Source: Scytonema sp. UIC 10036
GTDB lineage: Bacteria; Cyanobacteriota; Cyanobacteriia; Cyanobacteriales; Nostocaceae
Direction of reading: 5' to 3'
NCBI RefSeq assembly: GCF_009725235.1
Contig: NZ_WJFC01000031.1
Span: 25,563 to 89,562 of the forward strand
Length of the DNA stretch: 64,000 bases
Shown: one piece after another, positions 36,640-46,754 of the stretch
Position numbering within the stretch: the stretch's first letter is position 1
How the letters are laid out: each line of letters starts with the position of its first letter
The notes under the pieces: generated by a model
Database searches by the model: none
What the model was told of the DNA's origin: nothing
The model's input: the letters and a program-made list of their open reading frames with translations, nothing else
Program-made: the position numbers and the translations under genes

Positions 36640-37582
36640 TTAGCTTGCGCTTTTGCTCATATGCAGGTAGTCATGACAGCTTTCATGGATTGCTATCAGG
36701 TTTTCTTTGCGCCAGTTGGCGTGGTTTCCGTCCTGATGATGGAGGTGAACTCTTTCATCTGCTAGGAACTTAAGCCCACAGGCTGCACAGGTATGGTTTT
36801 GCCGTTTTAAGGCAACAGAGGTTTCACCGTCGTAGAGTTTGCTGTTACGCTGACTCCAGTAGGCGATGTCACCGTCAAAAGGAGATTTAGTCCCTTGGAC
36901 GTTGACAAACTTATTCTCGGAGTAAGGAACCGATGGAAACGCTTTGTCTAGCAGTTTCTTGCTGGAGTAGCGTGTCTGCTTAGATTCCTTGTTGAATACC
37001 TTGTACGCTCTTGTTTCGATGTGGTATAGGGAGAACCGTGAACCGTCCATCTTGCAATAGCGGTGGTAATTCCTCCAACCCCTCACTATCGGCGCAAGCT
37101 TAAGGGCTTTCACCTTAGCACCATAGTTTGAGTTGTTGACGACGGCTTTGACTTTCTGACGGAACTTTTTGAAGTTGTCCGCAGAAGGGACGCACCGAAA
37201 TTTCCCGTTGTTTTGCACTTTAAAGCGCCAACCGAGGAAGTCAAAACCGTCTGTCGTAGCGGTTAACTTGGTCTTCTTTTCGCTGATGTTCATTCCCCTG
37301 TCGGCGAGGAACTTGCTGATGAGGTCGAGTATTTCTTGCGCGTTATCTTTTGGCTTGAGTATAATCACCATATCATCTGCATATCTTACAGATTGGTGAA
37401 TGTCCTCAATCCCGTTGAGCGCAATGTTCGCAAGTAGAGGACTCACCACACCCCCTTGGGGAGTACCTTGTTCTGGGAATTCTGGATTGACTCCGGCTTT
37501 GAGGCAACGAAAGATTCCTTGCCTGATGCTACGGGTAGCAATGAGTCTGTCCATAATCGCCGAATGGCTTATCCTATCGAAA
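36640..37582 (-). pseudogene. Outer-intron reverse transcriptase/maturase, C-terminal piece
   Basis: Starting from FDRISHSAIMDRLIA at the inner-intron junction (37582), this frame carries the RT core with GTPQGGVVSPLLANI and the YADD box (VRYADDMVIIL), a maturase X domain, and a C-terminal HNH endonuclease (CAACGLKFLADERVHLHHQD, then ESCHDYLH). The catalytic part is intact but its N-terminal third lies beyond the inner intron at 39984-40553. Together they would make a normal intron-encoded protein of about 500 residues. If the inner intron splices out, the protein could still be made. Confidence 0.82.
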
Positions 37583-39983
37583 GTGGGTAGCTAGCTAGCG
37601 AGGTTTCCAATTATTGGCTCCTTTTCCAACTAGCCCCCGCCGAACCGTGCTTACGAGTTTCCAGGTACACGGCTCTCCAGTATTCCATTATCATGAGACT
37701 TGTTTACCTGCGGGGTTACCTGCGTGTATAGCATCATGGCATTGAGGGCAGACCATCAAAGTTTTTCTCCTACGTGCGGACATGATTTGCATCCATTGCG
37801 GTTTTTCTTTTCTACCTTTGGTTTTGAGGTCTTTGAGGGCGCGAATATGGTGAACTTCAATATCACCTCTTGCCCCACAAATCTCGCATTCATCAGCTTG
37901 AAGCCGTTTAATCAGTTCATTTCTGAACGCGGGCTTTCGCGCTCGTGGCAGGTCTTCTATGATTGTTTTTAGGTTGCGTTTTAGTGGTATACCACCGAAA
38001 CGAGCCACTAAGGGTTTCTTGCCTTCTCTTGGGACGGTGATTTCGACACACTTTCTTAGACCGTGTGGCAGTTTTACCGTCTTGTGATACTTCGCGCAAA
38101 TTTTAGCCACGCTAGTTTTGTGTTTACAAGCAAGAGTTTTCATCAACGAACTCCACATAACCCATTGGAGTTTTTGGAGCCACGCGATGTTTTGAGCAAG
38201 GCTGTAGAATTGTACGTACCCTCTATATTCTGATTGGTAAATGTTGATGATAGTGAAATCATCATCATTTATTAATTCAGGGCGGTGAATGGGTTTCCCA
38301 TTTCTCATATAGAGAGAACATTTTTCTTCTACAAAGCTTGTGGGAATTCTTAGTCCAGTAATTCCATTAATTGAGCGCTTACCATTGGTATGCTTAGTGT
38401 CGGAATATTGAACTAGAATTTCGTAACCTAAGAAGTTCGCTGCTTCGTTTCTAGCATGAGTAATTAAGGTCTTTTCTTTAGATAATTCTAGCTGAAGATT
38501 TTCCGCTAGAAATGTCTTCAATTTTTCCTTGATTTCTTTTGCCTCTTGAAATGAACCAATGAATCCAAGTAGAAAATCATCAGCGTACCGCACATAATTT
38601 AGCCTTCTGTATTTAGGGTCACGAACATCTTTGGAAGGCATTTGCTGGTATTGAATTTCCAGTTGACGCGCTTTTTCAATTTGTCCCTTCTTCCTGTAAT
38701 ACCAGGCAAGTTTTACGAGTTTTGAGTATTCCGGATTTTCTGCCCTTGCTTTACCTCTTGTATACTCTGGGATAAGTGTCCGTTCGATAAATTTATCGAA
38801 TTTATCAAGATAGATATTGGCGAGTATGGGTGATACTATCGCGCCTTGCGGTGTTCCGCTGAGGGTGGAGTGATATCTCCATTGCTCACAATAACCTGCC
38901 TTGAGTAAGTTTTCAATCAATCTCAGGAAGCGGTTATCTTGGATTTTCTCGCACAGAATTGACATTAAGATTTTATGGTCTATGTTGTCAAAACAGCCTT
39001 TGATATCTCCTTCAATAAACCACTTGGTTCCTTGCCAAGTGCGGTCTATTACTGTTAGCGCCGTATGGCATCCGCGTTTTGGTCTGAAACCATGACTGTT
39101 GTCGGAAAATTGGGGTTCATAATACGCTTCTAATATTAAACGTACTACTTCTTGAACCAATTTGTCTTTCCAAGTAGGAATACCTAGTGGTCGAGTTTTC
39201 CCATTTTTCTTGGGAATATTAATTCGCCTCACTGGTGTCCATCGAAAGCGTTCATATCGAATCTCTTCGATAAGAGTTTCAATCTTTTTCATGGACATTC
39301 CGTCAGCAGTTTCCTGAGTTATCCCAGGCGTCATTGCTCCAGCATTTTTATAAATGCGGCTATACGCTAAAAGGTACAAGTCGGGATTGAACAACTGTCT
39401 GTAGACATCATCCAGTGGTAAACCCCGGTACCCCCTGTCTCGGATTACATTTAACACCGTTTCGGCGTTTCGCATCTCGCGTACCTCTCGGTAACAATGT
39501 AAGAAATACCTGTTCCCCTTTGCCATGTGGACGGCTTTCCCGCCCTCGGACTACTATGGGAACTCTGTAGTCATAGGACTCGCGTCCCATAGACCATCCC
39601 GCGCTTCATCAACTCGGTACGTATCAGTGTGATTTAGGTGTCCCACTCATTCGTTAAGCCATCTCATCGGTGGCTGACTTCGTTTAAAGAAGTTGTGTGG
39701 TTCAAATGCTTAAAACTACACACAAACGATTATTCCTTTTAGGCGTTGTAGGAATAGGTAATCGAGTATACCGTCAGAATTGGGCTTCAGATAGTTTAAT
39801 CTTCACCTTGTCACACAAGTCTTGCCGAACAATGGTTTTAACGCCTTCTCTCCATTTCCGGCTTTACCAACATGCTGTTGTCCCTTTTGTCTTTCGACTC
39901 CAGGTAAGTTGGTTGACTTAGAGACATTCTTCTTAGTCTCTCCCAACTTGGTTGGGAATACCGCGTTAATCGTCGCGGCGCAC
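37583..39983 (-). mobile_element. Inner group II intron, complete
   Basis: The 5' end GTGCGCCGCGACG is at 39983 (an alternative GTGCG four bases earlier is possible). Domain V is seen as GAGCCGTGTACC..GCACGGTTC at about 37640-37680, domain VI follows, and the 3' end is ..CTACCCAC at 37583. It is 2.4 kb, encodes an intact reverse transcriptase, and lies in the same orientation inside the reverse transcriptase gene of another group II intron, between the codons for the EKC and FDR residues. The 3' boundary may be one base off. Confidence 0.78.
37691..39475 (-). CDS. ltrA: Group II intron reverse transcriptase/maturase (inner intron)
   Basis: About 594 residues from ATG 39475 (MRNAETVLNVIRDRGYRG), where GAGAGG lies upstream; an in-frame ATG at 39526 is the alternative. 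It has all RT blocks (RRINIPKKNGKTRPLGIPTW, FIEGDIKGCFDNIDH, SGTPQGAIVSPILANIYLD, VRYADDFLLGF), a maturase domain, and a C-terminal HNH nuclease (CEICGARGDIEVHHI, CPQCHDAIHAG). The protein helps its intron RNA splice and retrohome. No frameshift or missing catalytic residue is seen, so the intron may still be mobile. Its length is normal for cyanobacterial LtrA-like proteins. Confidence 0.92.
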   Translation of the reverse strand: MRNAETVLNVIRDRGYRGLPLDDVYRQLFNPDLYLLAYSRIYKNAGAMTPGITQETADGMSMKKIETLIEEIRYERFRWTPVRRINIPKKNGKTRPLGIPTWKDKLVQEVVRLILEAYYEPQFSDNSHGFRPKRGCHTALTVIDRTWQGTKWFIEGDIKGCFDNIDHKILMSILCEKIQDNRFLRLIENLLKAGYCEQWRYHSTLSGTPQGAIVSPILANIYLDKFDKFIERTLIPEYTRGKARAENPEYSKLVKLAWYYRKKGQIEKARQLEIQYQQMPSKDVRDPKYRRLNYVRYADDFLLGFIGSFQEAKEIKEKLKTFLAENLQLELSKEKTLITHARNEAANFLGYEILVQYSDTKHTNGKRSINGITGLRIPTSFVEEKCSLYMRNGKPIHRPELINDDDFTIINIYQSEYRGYVQFYSLAQNIAWLQKLQWVMWSSLMKTLACKHKTSVAKICAKYHKTVKLPHGLRKCVEITVPREGKKPLVARFGGIPLKRNLKTIIEDLPRARKPAFRNELIKRLQADECEICGARGDIEVHHIRALKDLKTKGRKEKPQWMQIMSARRRKTLMVCPQCHDAIHAGNPAGKQVS

Positions 39984-40553
39984 GCACTTTTCTATATCCA
40001 ATTCGATAACTCGCTTGGTTATTCCGTTTGCTTTGGAGCTTAAATTTAAGAACAGGAATTTCTGCGCGTCATGCGTAGATCGTCCCGGTCTGAACCCGTA
40101 GCTCCTTGCGTGGAACGTTGCTTCGTGCGCTGGTTCTAGTGCGTATTTGACGAGGCATTGCCACGCCCTATCCGCCATAGTAGGAACCTTAAGAATTCGC
40201 ATCTTGCCATCTTTTTTAGGGATGGGGATTTCGCGCAGTCCTTGGTGTTGCCAATTTCTGCCGTGGCGTAGTAGTTCCTCTGCTAGGTCGAACCGTTGCG
40301 AAAAGGTGAGCTTTGCTATGCCATCGATTCCTGGGGTCTTTTTCCCAGCGTTCAACTGCGATACTTGACGTACAGCAAGCATTCGTGCCGAGGTGGATTT
40401 CAGAATCAGCTTTTGAAGTGACCGAGCTTTCCTTTTGTCACCAACACAAACAGCTTTGTAAATTCTTCTTTGCAGGCGGAATAGGTTTTGGCGGAATTTC
40501 TTCCACGGTAACGTTTTCCAGGATTCGCTAATATTGCTACTGCGTCTAATCAT
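39984..40553 (-). pseudogene. Outer-intron reverse transcriptase, N-terminal piece
   Basis: From ATG 40553 the frame gives an RT N-terminal region (WKKFRQNLFRLQRRIYKA, GKKTPGIDG, LREIPIPKKDGKMRILKVPT, YGFRPGRSTHDA) and reaches VIELDIEKC exactly where the inner intron begins. The next residues expected, FDRI, are found at 37582 on the other side. It stops only after running a few codons into the inner intron. So the gene is split, not decayed. Confidence 0.83.
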
Positions 40554-41116
40554 ACTCTACTCCAATTCATTTACTCTGAACACCTCACAGCAATTACGCT
40601 GTGTCCTACCCGAATCGAAGGGGTTCCGCATCTCGTCCTGCCTACAAGGGGTTCGACCTCGCCCTTGACCTTCAATCCGTTTTTATTCGTTCCCTTAGTC
40701 AGATTGTTCGTTCCGTTAGGTGTAGCCAATTCAACCACTGGATTCCCTGGGCTTTGCCCTTTTCGACTCTTGCCTCTACGCCTAAAAAAGTGAGGCGGGA
40801 ATACTCCAGTCAAGTCGGGGTTTGAGCGTTATGCCCCGCTTACAGATAGGTCGCTTTTGCAGGCTCGATTTCACCGTAGGAACTCCCTGTTAGCGCCAGT
40901 GTCAACCCATAACAGCCGTCTGATTGCGCCCTGTTCCCAGCTTCAGCCTCCGCAAACCGAGTGACGGTCACTGTGGGCAGATAAGGAGTTACATCTGAGT
41001 CTGATGAGTGGGGCTTGCACCCACATCCGACCAAGAGTTCAGGATTAATTTTGGGTTCATCCTAGGTAGCTTATGTCCGGACTGGATACCGGGATTCGGC
41101 TACCAACGAATCGCAC

Positions 41117-41617
41117 TTTAGTTTCTGTTTGAGTTTGGTTCGCTACATCTCGTTCAATAGCGTGCCAACTTATCATCAAATACACGCAACAAATAATCTC
41201 CCACCCTTCGGGTTCGCCAGTCGCTACAACGGGGGGAACCCCCGCAACGCGCTGGCTCACCATCTTTCTATTTGATGAGAATTAGGTTTCATCTATTACT
41301 AACAGAAATTTTTCTCCTTTCAACATTGATAACGTTAGAGATAATCTCCGCTTTTCCAAGATTTTCATATCCCAAGGTGAATCTGTTAAAAAATGATGCA
41401 AAGGCTGTTCATTGTCTAAGCCTATAACTTTAGCGTTAGCGAAGCTCCTCCGCCAGGAGGCTCGCCGGGAGCGACTTTCGCTTAATTTCTGACATTATTC
41501 CCATCTGAAGATATTTAAACACTCATAACTTCTGACTTCTGGAAAGATATCTTCATACTTCGCACAATAATCGTCCACAAAGCCGACCGTTGCAACGGGT
41601 TTTCTGGGCGCTATCAT
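41117..41617 (-). pseudogene. IS701-type transposase, N-terminal piece with internal deletion
   Basis: ATG 41617 starts MIAPRKPVATVGFVDDYCAK and EDIFPEVRSYECLNIF, typical of IS701/DDE_5 transposases. After a frameshift it continues with MSEIKRKSLP, is interrupted near 41435-41470 by a palindromic repeat (CTCCTCCGCCAGGAGGCTCG), and goes on with VIGLDNEQPLHHFLTDSPWD to VIDET. There about 200 expected residues, including most of the DDE core, are missing and replaced by a different spacer repeat (around 41205-41265). The last part (CVYLMISWHAIERD) leads to the outer intron at 41116. Confidence 0.72.
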
Positions 41618-41681
41618 GGCTAAACTCCAGAACTAGGTAATTTTTTGATTATTATACTCTCCTCAGAGTGATGAAAGAGCG

Positions 41682-42668
41682 TTAAGGATTGTATGTAAAC
41701 TGACTGTGAATGGCAACTCCAACGTATGAAGCGGAACTATCCCCTTGGGAATCATCTGTCTTTCCTACAATATAAAGATGCTCGTAATCCCAAAAACAAA
41801 AGCGATAAAGTAGCAATTGAGGAAAAACAGTATTGAGAAAATTGATTAAATTGGTAACCTCATCTGGATCGCAATCTCTATCGTCAACAGAAAAGCCCCA
41901 ACCTCCTCTTCCTTGAATCGTCAATTTTTCAATTTGATAAATTCCAACTAAACCCGATGCTAACAAAGCATTATTAATTGCTTCTTCTTGACTATCCCCT
42001 GACGTTAAAACGATACTATGATTGTGAATATGCCCATAGCCACCATCATAGTAGCCATATATCCCGATCTCCCCTAACTCTCTAAGAATGTCATTAATTT
42101 TTATCTCAAGTTGTGACAATTTTTCTGCTTCTAAATTAGATGGCTTTTCTTCTTTGTAAGGTGAACAGTGAATAAGTTCATTAATAAATTTAGGGGTTTC
42201 TTGGGGAACAGTTGCAGAAAGACAAATCCAGCGTTGATTATCAGTAACTCTTCCCACAACAACTGAGAGGGAATAATTAGAGTGATAGCTGAAACTAAAA
42301 GCCTGCAAATTCTTGATTCTCTCTGTTAATAAATTCAGTAAATTAGAATATTGTTGGTATCTTTTATTTTTACTAGGTTCATCTAGTAGAATTTTTTGTG
42401 GATCTTTCTTGTAAAGATGGATGAGACTCGACGCTAACCCATTTTCTTCTATCCACAACCAATTTGTAAACACAACTTCTGGGTCAGTTTCTATTATCCA
42501 ACCTTCAGATTTAATCAGATTTAAAGGCGTAAATTCACCTTTGATAGTTGCATCCCAAGCATAGGGTTGTAAGGTTGCACTATCTTCATGACATGGAAGA
42601 GAGTAGTATATTTCTTTTTCCAAAAGAACTTCCAGTGTCCCCAGACGTTGCTCAGTTTCAGGTTTCAT
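41682..42668 (-). CDS. Uncharacterised 328-residue protein downstream of the LRV gene
   Basis: The ATG at 42668 has GGAGG nine bases upstream and begins 18 bases after the stop of the large LRV-repeat gene, so the two form an operon. The protein is soluble, without signal or membrane segment. The C-terminal part (LREIGE-like helix, then GYYDGGYGHIHNHSIVLTSG, GRGGWGFSVDDRDCDPDEV) shows several His and Asp residues but no family I recognise. The stop codon coincides with the TTAA target duplication of the IS, yet the original site would also give TAA there, so it is probably full-length. Confidence 0.7.
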   Translation of the reverse strand: MKPETEQRLGTLEVLLEKEIYYSLPCHEDSATLQPYAWDATIKGEFTPLNLIKSEGWIIETDPEVVFTNWLWIEENGLASSLIHLYKKDPQKILLDEPSKNKRYQQYSNLLNLLTERIKNLQAFSFSYHSNYSLSVVVGRVTDNQRWICLSATVPQETPKFINELIHCSPYKEEKPSNLEAEKLSQLEIKINDILRELGEIGIYGYYDGGYGHIHNHSIVLTSGDSQEEAINNALLASGLVGIYQIEKLTIQGRGGWGFSVDDRDCDPDEVTNLINFLNTVFPQLLLYRFCFWDYEHLYIVGKTDDSQGDSSASYVGVAIHSQFTYNP

Positions 42669-42686
42669 GAATTTTTCCTCCTATGT

Positions 42687-45600
42687 CTAAGATAAACGAG
42701 CGATCGCAACTGCCCTGACAATTTGATTGCCATCTTCAGCAAGCTGTTGTTTAAGTTCTGTCGGTGTCGCTGGATTATCTGCTACTGCGTAACGTTCCAG
42801 CCAAGATGCTGACTGCGCTCTCTGTTGTAAAATCTCAACAGGTGTCAGAGGGTGCAACAACGCCACCAAACGCACAAAAGGAACGTCTGACTCTACATAC
42901 TCCGATAACACTGTCGCTAAATCATCTGTTTGGGGGTTGTAGATTCGGCTCAAACCGCGTAATGTAGGGCTGAGTTGGGTTTGGCGTGCAGTCGGTTGTA
43001 TGACTAAATCTTGCACGGAAGCACGCATCGCAGGAGGTGTATGAGAATTGCGCGCTACAGCACGACGCACTTCTACTTTTTCATCCCGAGCAAGTACTTC
43101 GAGTTGAGCCGGTGGTAAGTTGGGATGAGTCGCCACCGCAGCACGAATGGTTAAGTCTTCATCTCGCGCCAAAGTTGCTAATGCATTTTCTGGAGTCCGA
43201 GAATTTGTTGCTACTTTACTCCGCACTTCTGCTCTTTCATCTGTTGACAAAAGCTCTAAAATATAATGTGGTACGCTCCCACTAGCAGCAACGGCTTCCC
43301 GTACAGGTAAGGCTTTATCTTGGGCTAATTGTTGCCAATGCGCTTCGATTAAATTGGGATGACCGACTACAGCAGTACGCACATTTGAATTAGAATGCTG
43401 TATGAACTGAGTTAATAACTCTGGTGTTAGATTTGGGTTACGAGCAAGAGACATTAAGACAGGTTCTTCCGTTTCTGTAGCAATTATTTTTGCCATCAAT
43501 TCTGGGGGAAGATTGTGTCTTGATGCTACAGGTTCACGAACATATTGGGACTGATTTTCTAACAATTTTTCCATGACATTGACAGGAATTTCTTGTCTTT
43601 CTACCATTGCACCAGCAACTTCTTCATAATGCTTATTCAGCAAATTTTCTAACAATTGTGGTGAGCTATTAGGATTTCTAGCTATACCCCAAAGAACAGG
43701 TTTATAAGTATCATCTATCATTTTCTCTAATGCAGACAACGGAGTGTTGCGATGATGAGCAGCACTCGATCTAATCGACGAATTTGTGTTTGTTGCTAGT
43801 TTTTCGAGCGTAATAGCAGGCATTTGAGAACCTTCAATATTTCTGAGCAACCACTCGAATACTTTCTCTTGTGTACCGCGATCTCTTTTTAAAGTGTCTT
43901 CTACTACTGCTGCTAAGGCATTTCCTGGAGTTTTCAAATTGTAAGCATTAGCAAGTTTCTTTTCTACTCCCAAAAATTCTAAAACTTCGACAGGTGTCTT
44001 CTCATTTTTAGTTAGTTGAACACACACTTCTCTGCTCGAATCTTGAGCGAGTTGAATTAATATTTCTACGGGAGTATTTTTATTTCCTGCAACTTCTGCT
44101 CTAACTGAATCGGATTCATCCCGAGCTAATCGTTCTAAAATTTCTATTCGAGAGCGACGGCGCGCTAAATTCAAACGCACGTAGACATTCTCATCTTGAG
44201 TGAGATCCAAGAGAATAGGAAGCGGTAAGTTAGGATTCTCAGAGACAACTTGACGAATGATTGCATCACTATCTTTTGCTAGTCGTTCGAGGATAGTAAT
44301 TGGAGTTTTGTGGCTACGGGCTGCGGTAATTTTAGCGTTTCGATCTCCGGTTTCAACAACTTGATCTAAAGCATAGGGACTGTTGGAACGATTAGCAAAA
44401 AGTTGATGTACTTGTGAAGTGTCTTCTCTTTTTTGTAGTTCTAGTTGAATTTTATATCTCATTAAGTGATCGACATGAGGATTTTGTAGAACCGCTGCAC
44501 AGACTCCATTGTTACCTTTATTGAAAGCCAGTTCTTTTAACAACTCAATAGGTGTATTAGGATTTTTGGCAACATCAACTAAGGTGTGAGACTGTCCATA
44601 AGAATTTCCAATTTTCTCAACAGCTTGCTCAAGAAGATGAACAGGTGCGTTAGGATTTTTAACAATTTGCTGTAATCCGCCGATTCCTTGTTGAGCGATC
44701 TTTTCTAAAATTGCTACTGGCGTATCGGGATGTTTGGCAATAGCTTCTTGAATGTTTCTCCAACCAGAAGAAAGCGCTTGCTGTAGGTATTCTAATCGCT
44801 CTAGTTCGGGAACTGCTGAATTACAAGCAAGAGCTAATCGCAGGGAAGCATCTTTAGAATGGCGATTTAAACTATCCGCTTCTTTTCTATATTTTTCCCA
44901 TAGGCGATCGCGTAAAGTATTGGGTGTAGAAGGATTACCAAGTAAAGCAACAACAACTGCTTTAGACTGATTACTGCTATCTGACATTTCAAACATTAGT
45001 AATAAGCCATAGAGAAGATAATTAGATGAATTTTTTTCTTCTGCATCAAAAGGACTACCCTTAAGCCATATACGATCTTGAGAAGGAACACCACCATTTA
45101 AACCAATTGCAGGTAGCATTGCGCCACCAAGTGTCGTAAGTTGCTGTTTTTGTTGTTCATCAAGAGCATTTACCAATTCATCCCAATCTTGTAAGATCGG
45201 CTCTCGAAATGCTGCATCTTGTCTGAGCCAAAATAGAATTTGCTTGGGAGATGGATAACGGTTAAAAAAGTCAATAATTGTATCAATAAGAGCCGGAGAA
45301 AAATTAGGAATGTTTTGACCGATCTCTAGAATTTGTTGGTGAAACGAAAATAACTCTCCTGCTAATTCTGCCAAAATAGTCACAGGAGTGCTGCTATTTT
45401 CTGCAATTTTAACTTTAATGCGATCGCTTGAATTAATAACTAACTTTTTTAATAATTGCAATCTAAGTTCTTCAGGTGCTTGGATATTCTGAGCCACAGC
45501 CAACTGCACATTTGCATTAGGATACTGTGCTAACCTTTCTAACATCTCTCCAGAAACATGCGGATGCTTCGCAATATCTACCAGAAAGTCTAAAGCCTCT

Positions 45601-46595
45601 GTCGTCCATATTTCTACTAATTCTGGTTTGTGAGGACGGAGTGCAGCCTTTTGTTGTCTGATAGCTTCTATATCCACGTCTGCAAATCGTTCTAAAATCC
45701 AAGTTGGTGTATTCGGTTGTTTGAAAAACAAATACCGAGAATTATTATCTACTTGACCTTGATTAAAAATCCGCTCTAAAATACTGACTGGTAAATTGGA
45801 ACAACTTTTAATAATTCCCTGTTGTGTCGCAAACAAACGATGTAAAATTTCTTCAGTAGCGTTATCATGTCCCGCCACCACAGCTTGAATCCCCGGATCG
45901 GATGCCGCTAATACTGCCAAAACCCGAGCTGAAGTGACCGAATTTTTCGCCACAGCTAACCGAATCTGAAAAACTTTATCCTCTGCCAACACCAGCAGGG
46001 TTTCTTCAGGAGTTGAGGGATTTTGTGCTACCGCTAAACGTATCCAATCCCAACGACTTTGTGCTAAATTCGCTAATTGTTCCGCATCTGTATCGCAGTC
46101 ACTCGCTATCTCATGCTGTCCTTGTACCAAGCCCACCAACTCCGGCGGACAACTGGGGTTATATTGCACGGCGAGGCGAATAGCTAACTCCAAGTCTCCC
46201 ACTAAGGATTCTAAAATTGCTAGGGGGGCTTCTGGGCTTTCTGCCACTTGTAAGCGTGGTTCTAGGCTGGGTTCTTGTGCCAAGCGTTCCAGCAGCTGGA
46301 GGTAATATCGTGGCGGTAAATAGCGGTTGCTCAGGGCTTGAATGAGATGTTGATTGGGAACCCACTTACTGAGGAAGCAGGGGGGAACAGGCCCAATTTT
46401 GAGCAATTCAACTGCTAATCTGTCATTTTGCCCCAAATAGCGCGATTTTAACGCTTTATCAACGGCATTCTGCCCATCTTCACTGATTTCTCCTGCCCAG
46501 TTGATGTGCAATTGTGCGGCTTCAGCAACCGACGCGTTGGGGCTATCGACTAAGACTCCTAGCAACGAGTGTGGGGTTTGGGAATAACTCGCCAC
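42687..46595 (-). CDS. Leucine-rich repeat variant (LRV/HEAT-like) protein
   Basis: At least 1,302 residues made of about forty 22-26-residue repeats with the LRV pattern (ILERLAKDSDAIIRQVVSEN, NPNLPLPILLDLTQDENVYV). Such repeats form a right-handed superhelix that binds proteins; partners are unknown. The annotated start is GTG 46595, but the frame upstream to about 46690 keeps protein-like sequence (LTISDLEPFLADPEQL, TQPVALQLAVASYSQTP) with no ATG, GTG or TTG. Either a rare start is used or the true 5' end was removed when the neighbouring IS607-type element arrived near 46700. It leads an operon with the gene at 41682-42668. Confidence 0.85.
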   Translation of the reverse strand: MASYSQTPHSLLGVLVDSPNASVAEAAQLHINWAGEISEDGQNAVDKALKSRYLGQNDRLAVELLKIGPVPPCFLSKWVPNQHLIQALSNRYLPPRYYLQLLERLAQEPSLEPRLQVAESPEAPLAILESLVGDLELAIRLAVQYNPSCPPELVGLVQGQHEIASDCDTDAEQLANLAQSRWDWIRLAVAQNPSTPEETLLVLAEDKVFQIRLAVAKNSVTSARVLAVLAASDPGIQAVVAGHDNATEEILHRLFATQQGIIKSCSNLPVSILERIFNQGQVDNNSRYLFFKQPNTPTWILERFADVDIEAIRQQKAALRPHKPELVEIWTTEALDFLVDIAKHPHVSGEMLERLAQYPNANVQLAVAQNIQAPEELRLQLLKKLVINSSDRIKVKIAENSSTPVTILAELAGELFSFHQQILEIGQNIPNFSPALIDTIIDFFNRYPSPKQILFWLRQDAAFREPILQDWDELVNALDEQQKQQLTTLGGAMLPAIGLNGGVPSQDRIWLKGSPFDAEEKNSSNYLLYGLLLMFEMSDSSNQSKAVVVALLGNPSTPNTLRDRLWEKYRKEADSLNRHSKDASLRLALACNSAVPELERLEYLQQALSSGWRNIQEAIAKHPDTPVAILEKIAQQGIGGLQQIVKNPNAPVHLLEQAVEKIGNSYGQSHTLVDVAKNPNTPIELLKELAFNKGNNGVCAAVLQNPHVDHLMRYKIQLELQKREDTSQVHQLFANRSNSPYALDQVVETGDRNAKITAARSHKTPITILERLAKDSDAIIRQVVSENPNLPLPILLDLTQDENVYVRLNLARRRSRIEILERLARDESDSVRAEVAGNKNTPVEILIQLAQDSSREVCVQLTKNEKTPVEVLEFLGVEKKLANAYNLKTPGNALAAVVEDTLKRDRGTQEKVFEWLLRNIEGSQMPAITLEKLATNTNSSIRSSAAHHRNTPLSALEKMIDDTYKPVLWGIARNPNSSPQLLENLLNKHYEEVAGAMVERQEIPVNVMEKLLENQSQYVREPVASRHNLPPELMAKIIATETEEPVLMSLARNPNLTPELLTQFIQHSNSNVRTAVVGHPNLIEAHWQQLAQDKALPVREAVAASGSVPHYILELLSTDERAEVRSKVATNSRTPENALATLARDEDLTIRAAVATHPNLPPAQLEVLARDEKVEVRRAVARNSHTPPAMRASVQDLVIQPTARQTQLSPTLRGLSRIYNPQTDDLATVLSEYVESDVPFVRLVALLHPLTPVEILQQRAQSASWLERYAVADNPATPTELKQQLAEDGNQIVRAVAIARLS

Positions 46596-46754
46596 TGCTA
46601 ATTGTAAGGCTACGGGTTGAGTGTTAAGCTGTTCCGGGTCAGCAAGAAACGGTTCTAAATCTGAAATAGTGAGCGATCGGGTGAGTGCTGCAAAGGAAAA
46701 TTCTATGTTAATCTAGATAAACTTGAGTAAATGTAAACGATACCCAATATTTCC

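Larger units (their letters stand above)
36554..41116 (-). mobile_element. Outer group II intron inserted in the IS transposase
   Basis: The 5' end is GTGCGATTCGTTGGTAGCCG at 41116, matching the GUGYG rule. The 3' side has a domain V-like hairpin (CTGGGTGC..GGGAAACCC..CACGCCCAG, about 36600-36630) and a domain VI, ending in ..CTCCAAC at 36554. Removal joins the transposase frame (ACT AAA / AAG AGC). The intron encodes its own reverse transcriptase, which is interrupted by a second intron; without that insertion it is about 2.16 kb. Confidence 0.75.
36265..41681 (-). mobile_element. IS701-type insertion sequence carrying nested group II introns
   Basis: The ends are perfect 17-bp inverted repeats: CGCTCTTTCATCACTCT at 36265-36281 and its complement at 41665-41681, with partial similarity continuing inward. 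Both ends are flanked by TTAA (36261-36264, 41682-41685), a 4-bp target duplication that suits the IS701 family. Inside lie the two pieces of a transposase gene, separated by a 4.56-kb group II intron. Removing the intron leaves less than 900 bp, so the IS is internally deleted as well and cannot move on its own. Confidence 0.78.

Noticed and set aside
41057..41263. Minus-strand frame MVSQRVAGVPPVVAT
   Set aside because: Begins in a dispersed repeat, crosses the end of a transposase piece and runs into intron RNA; not a gene of its own.
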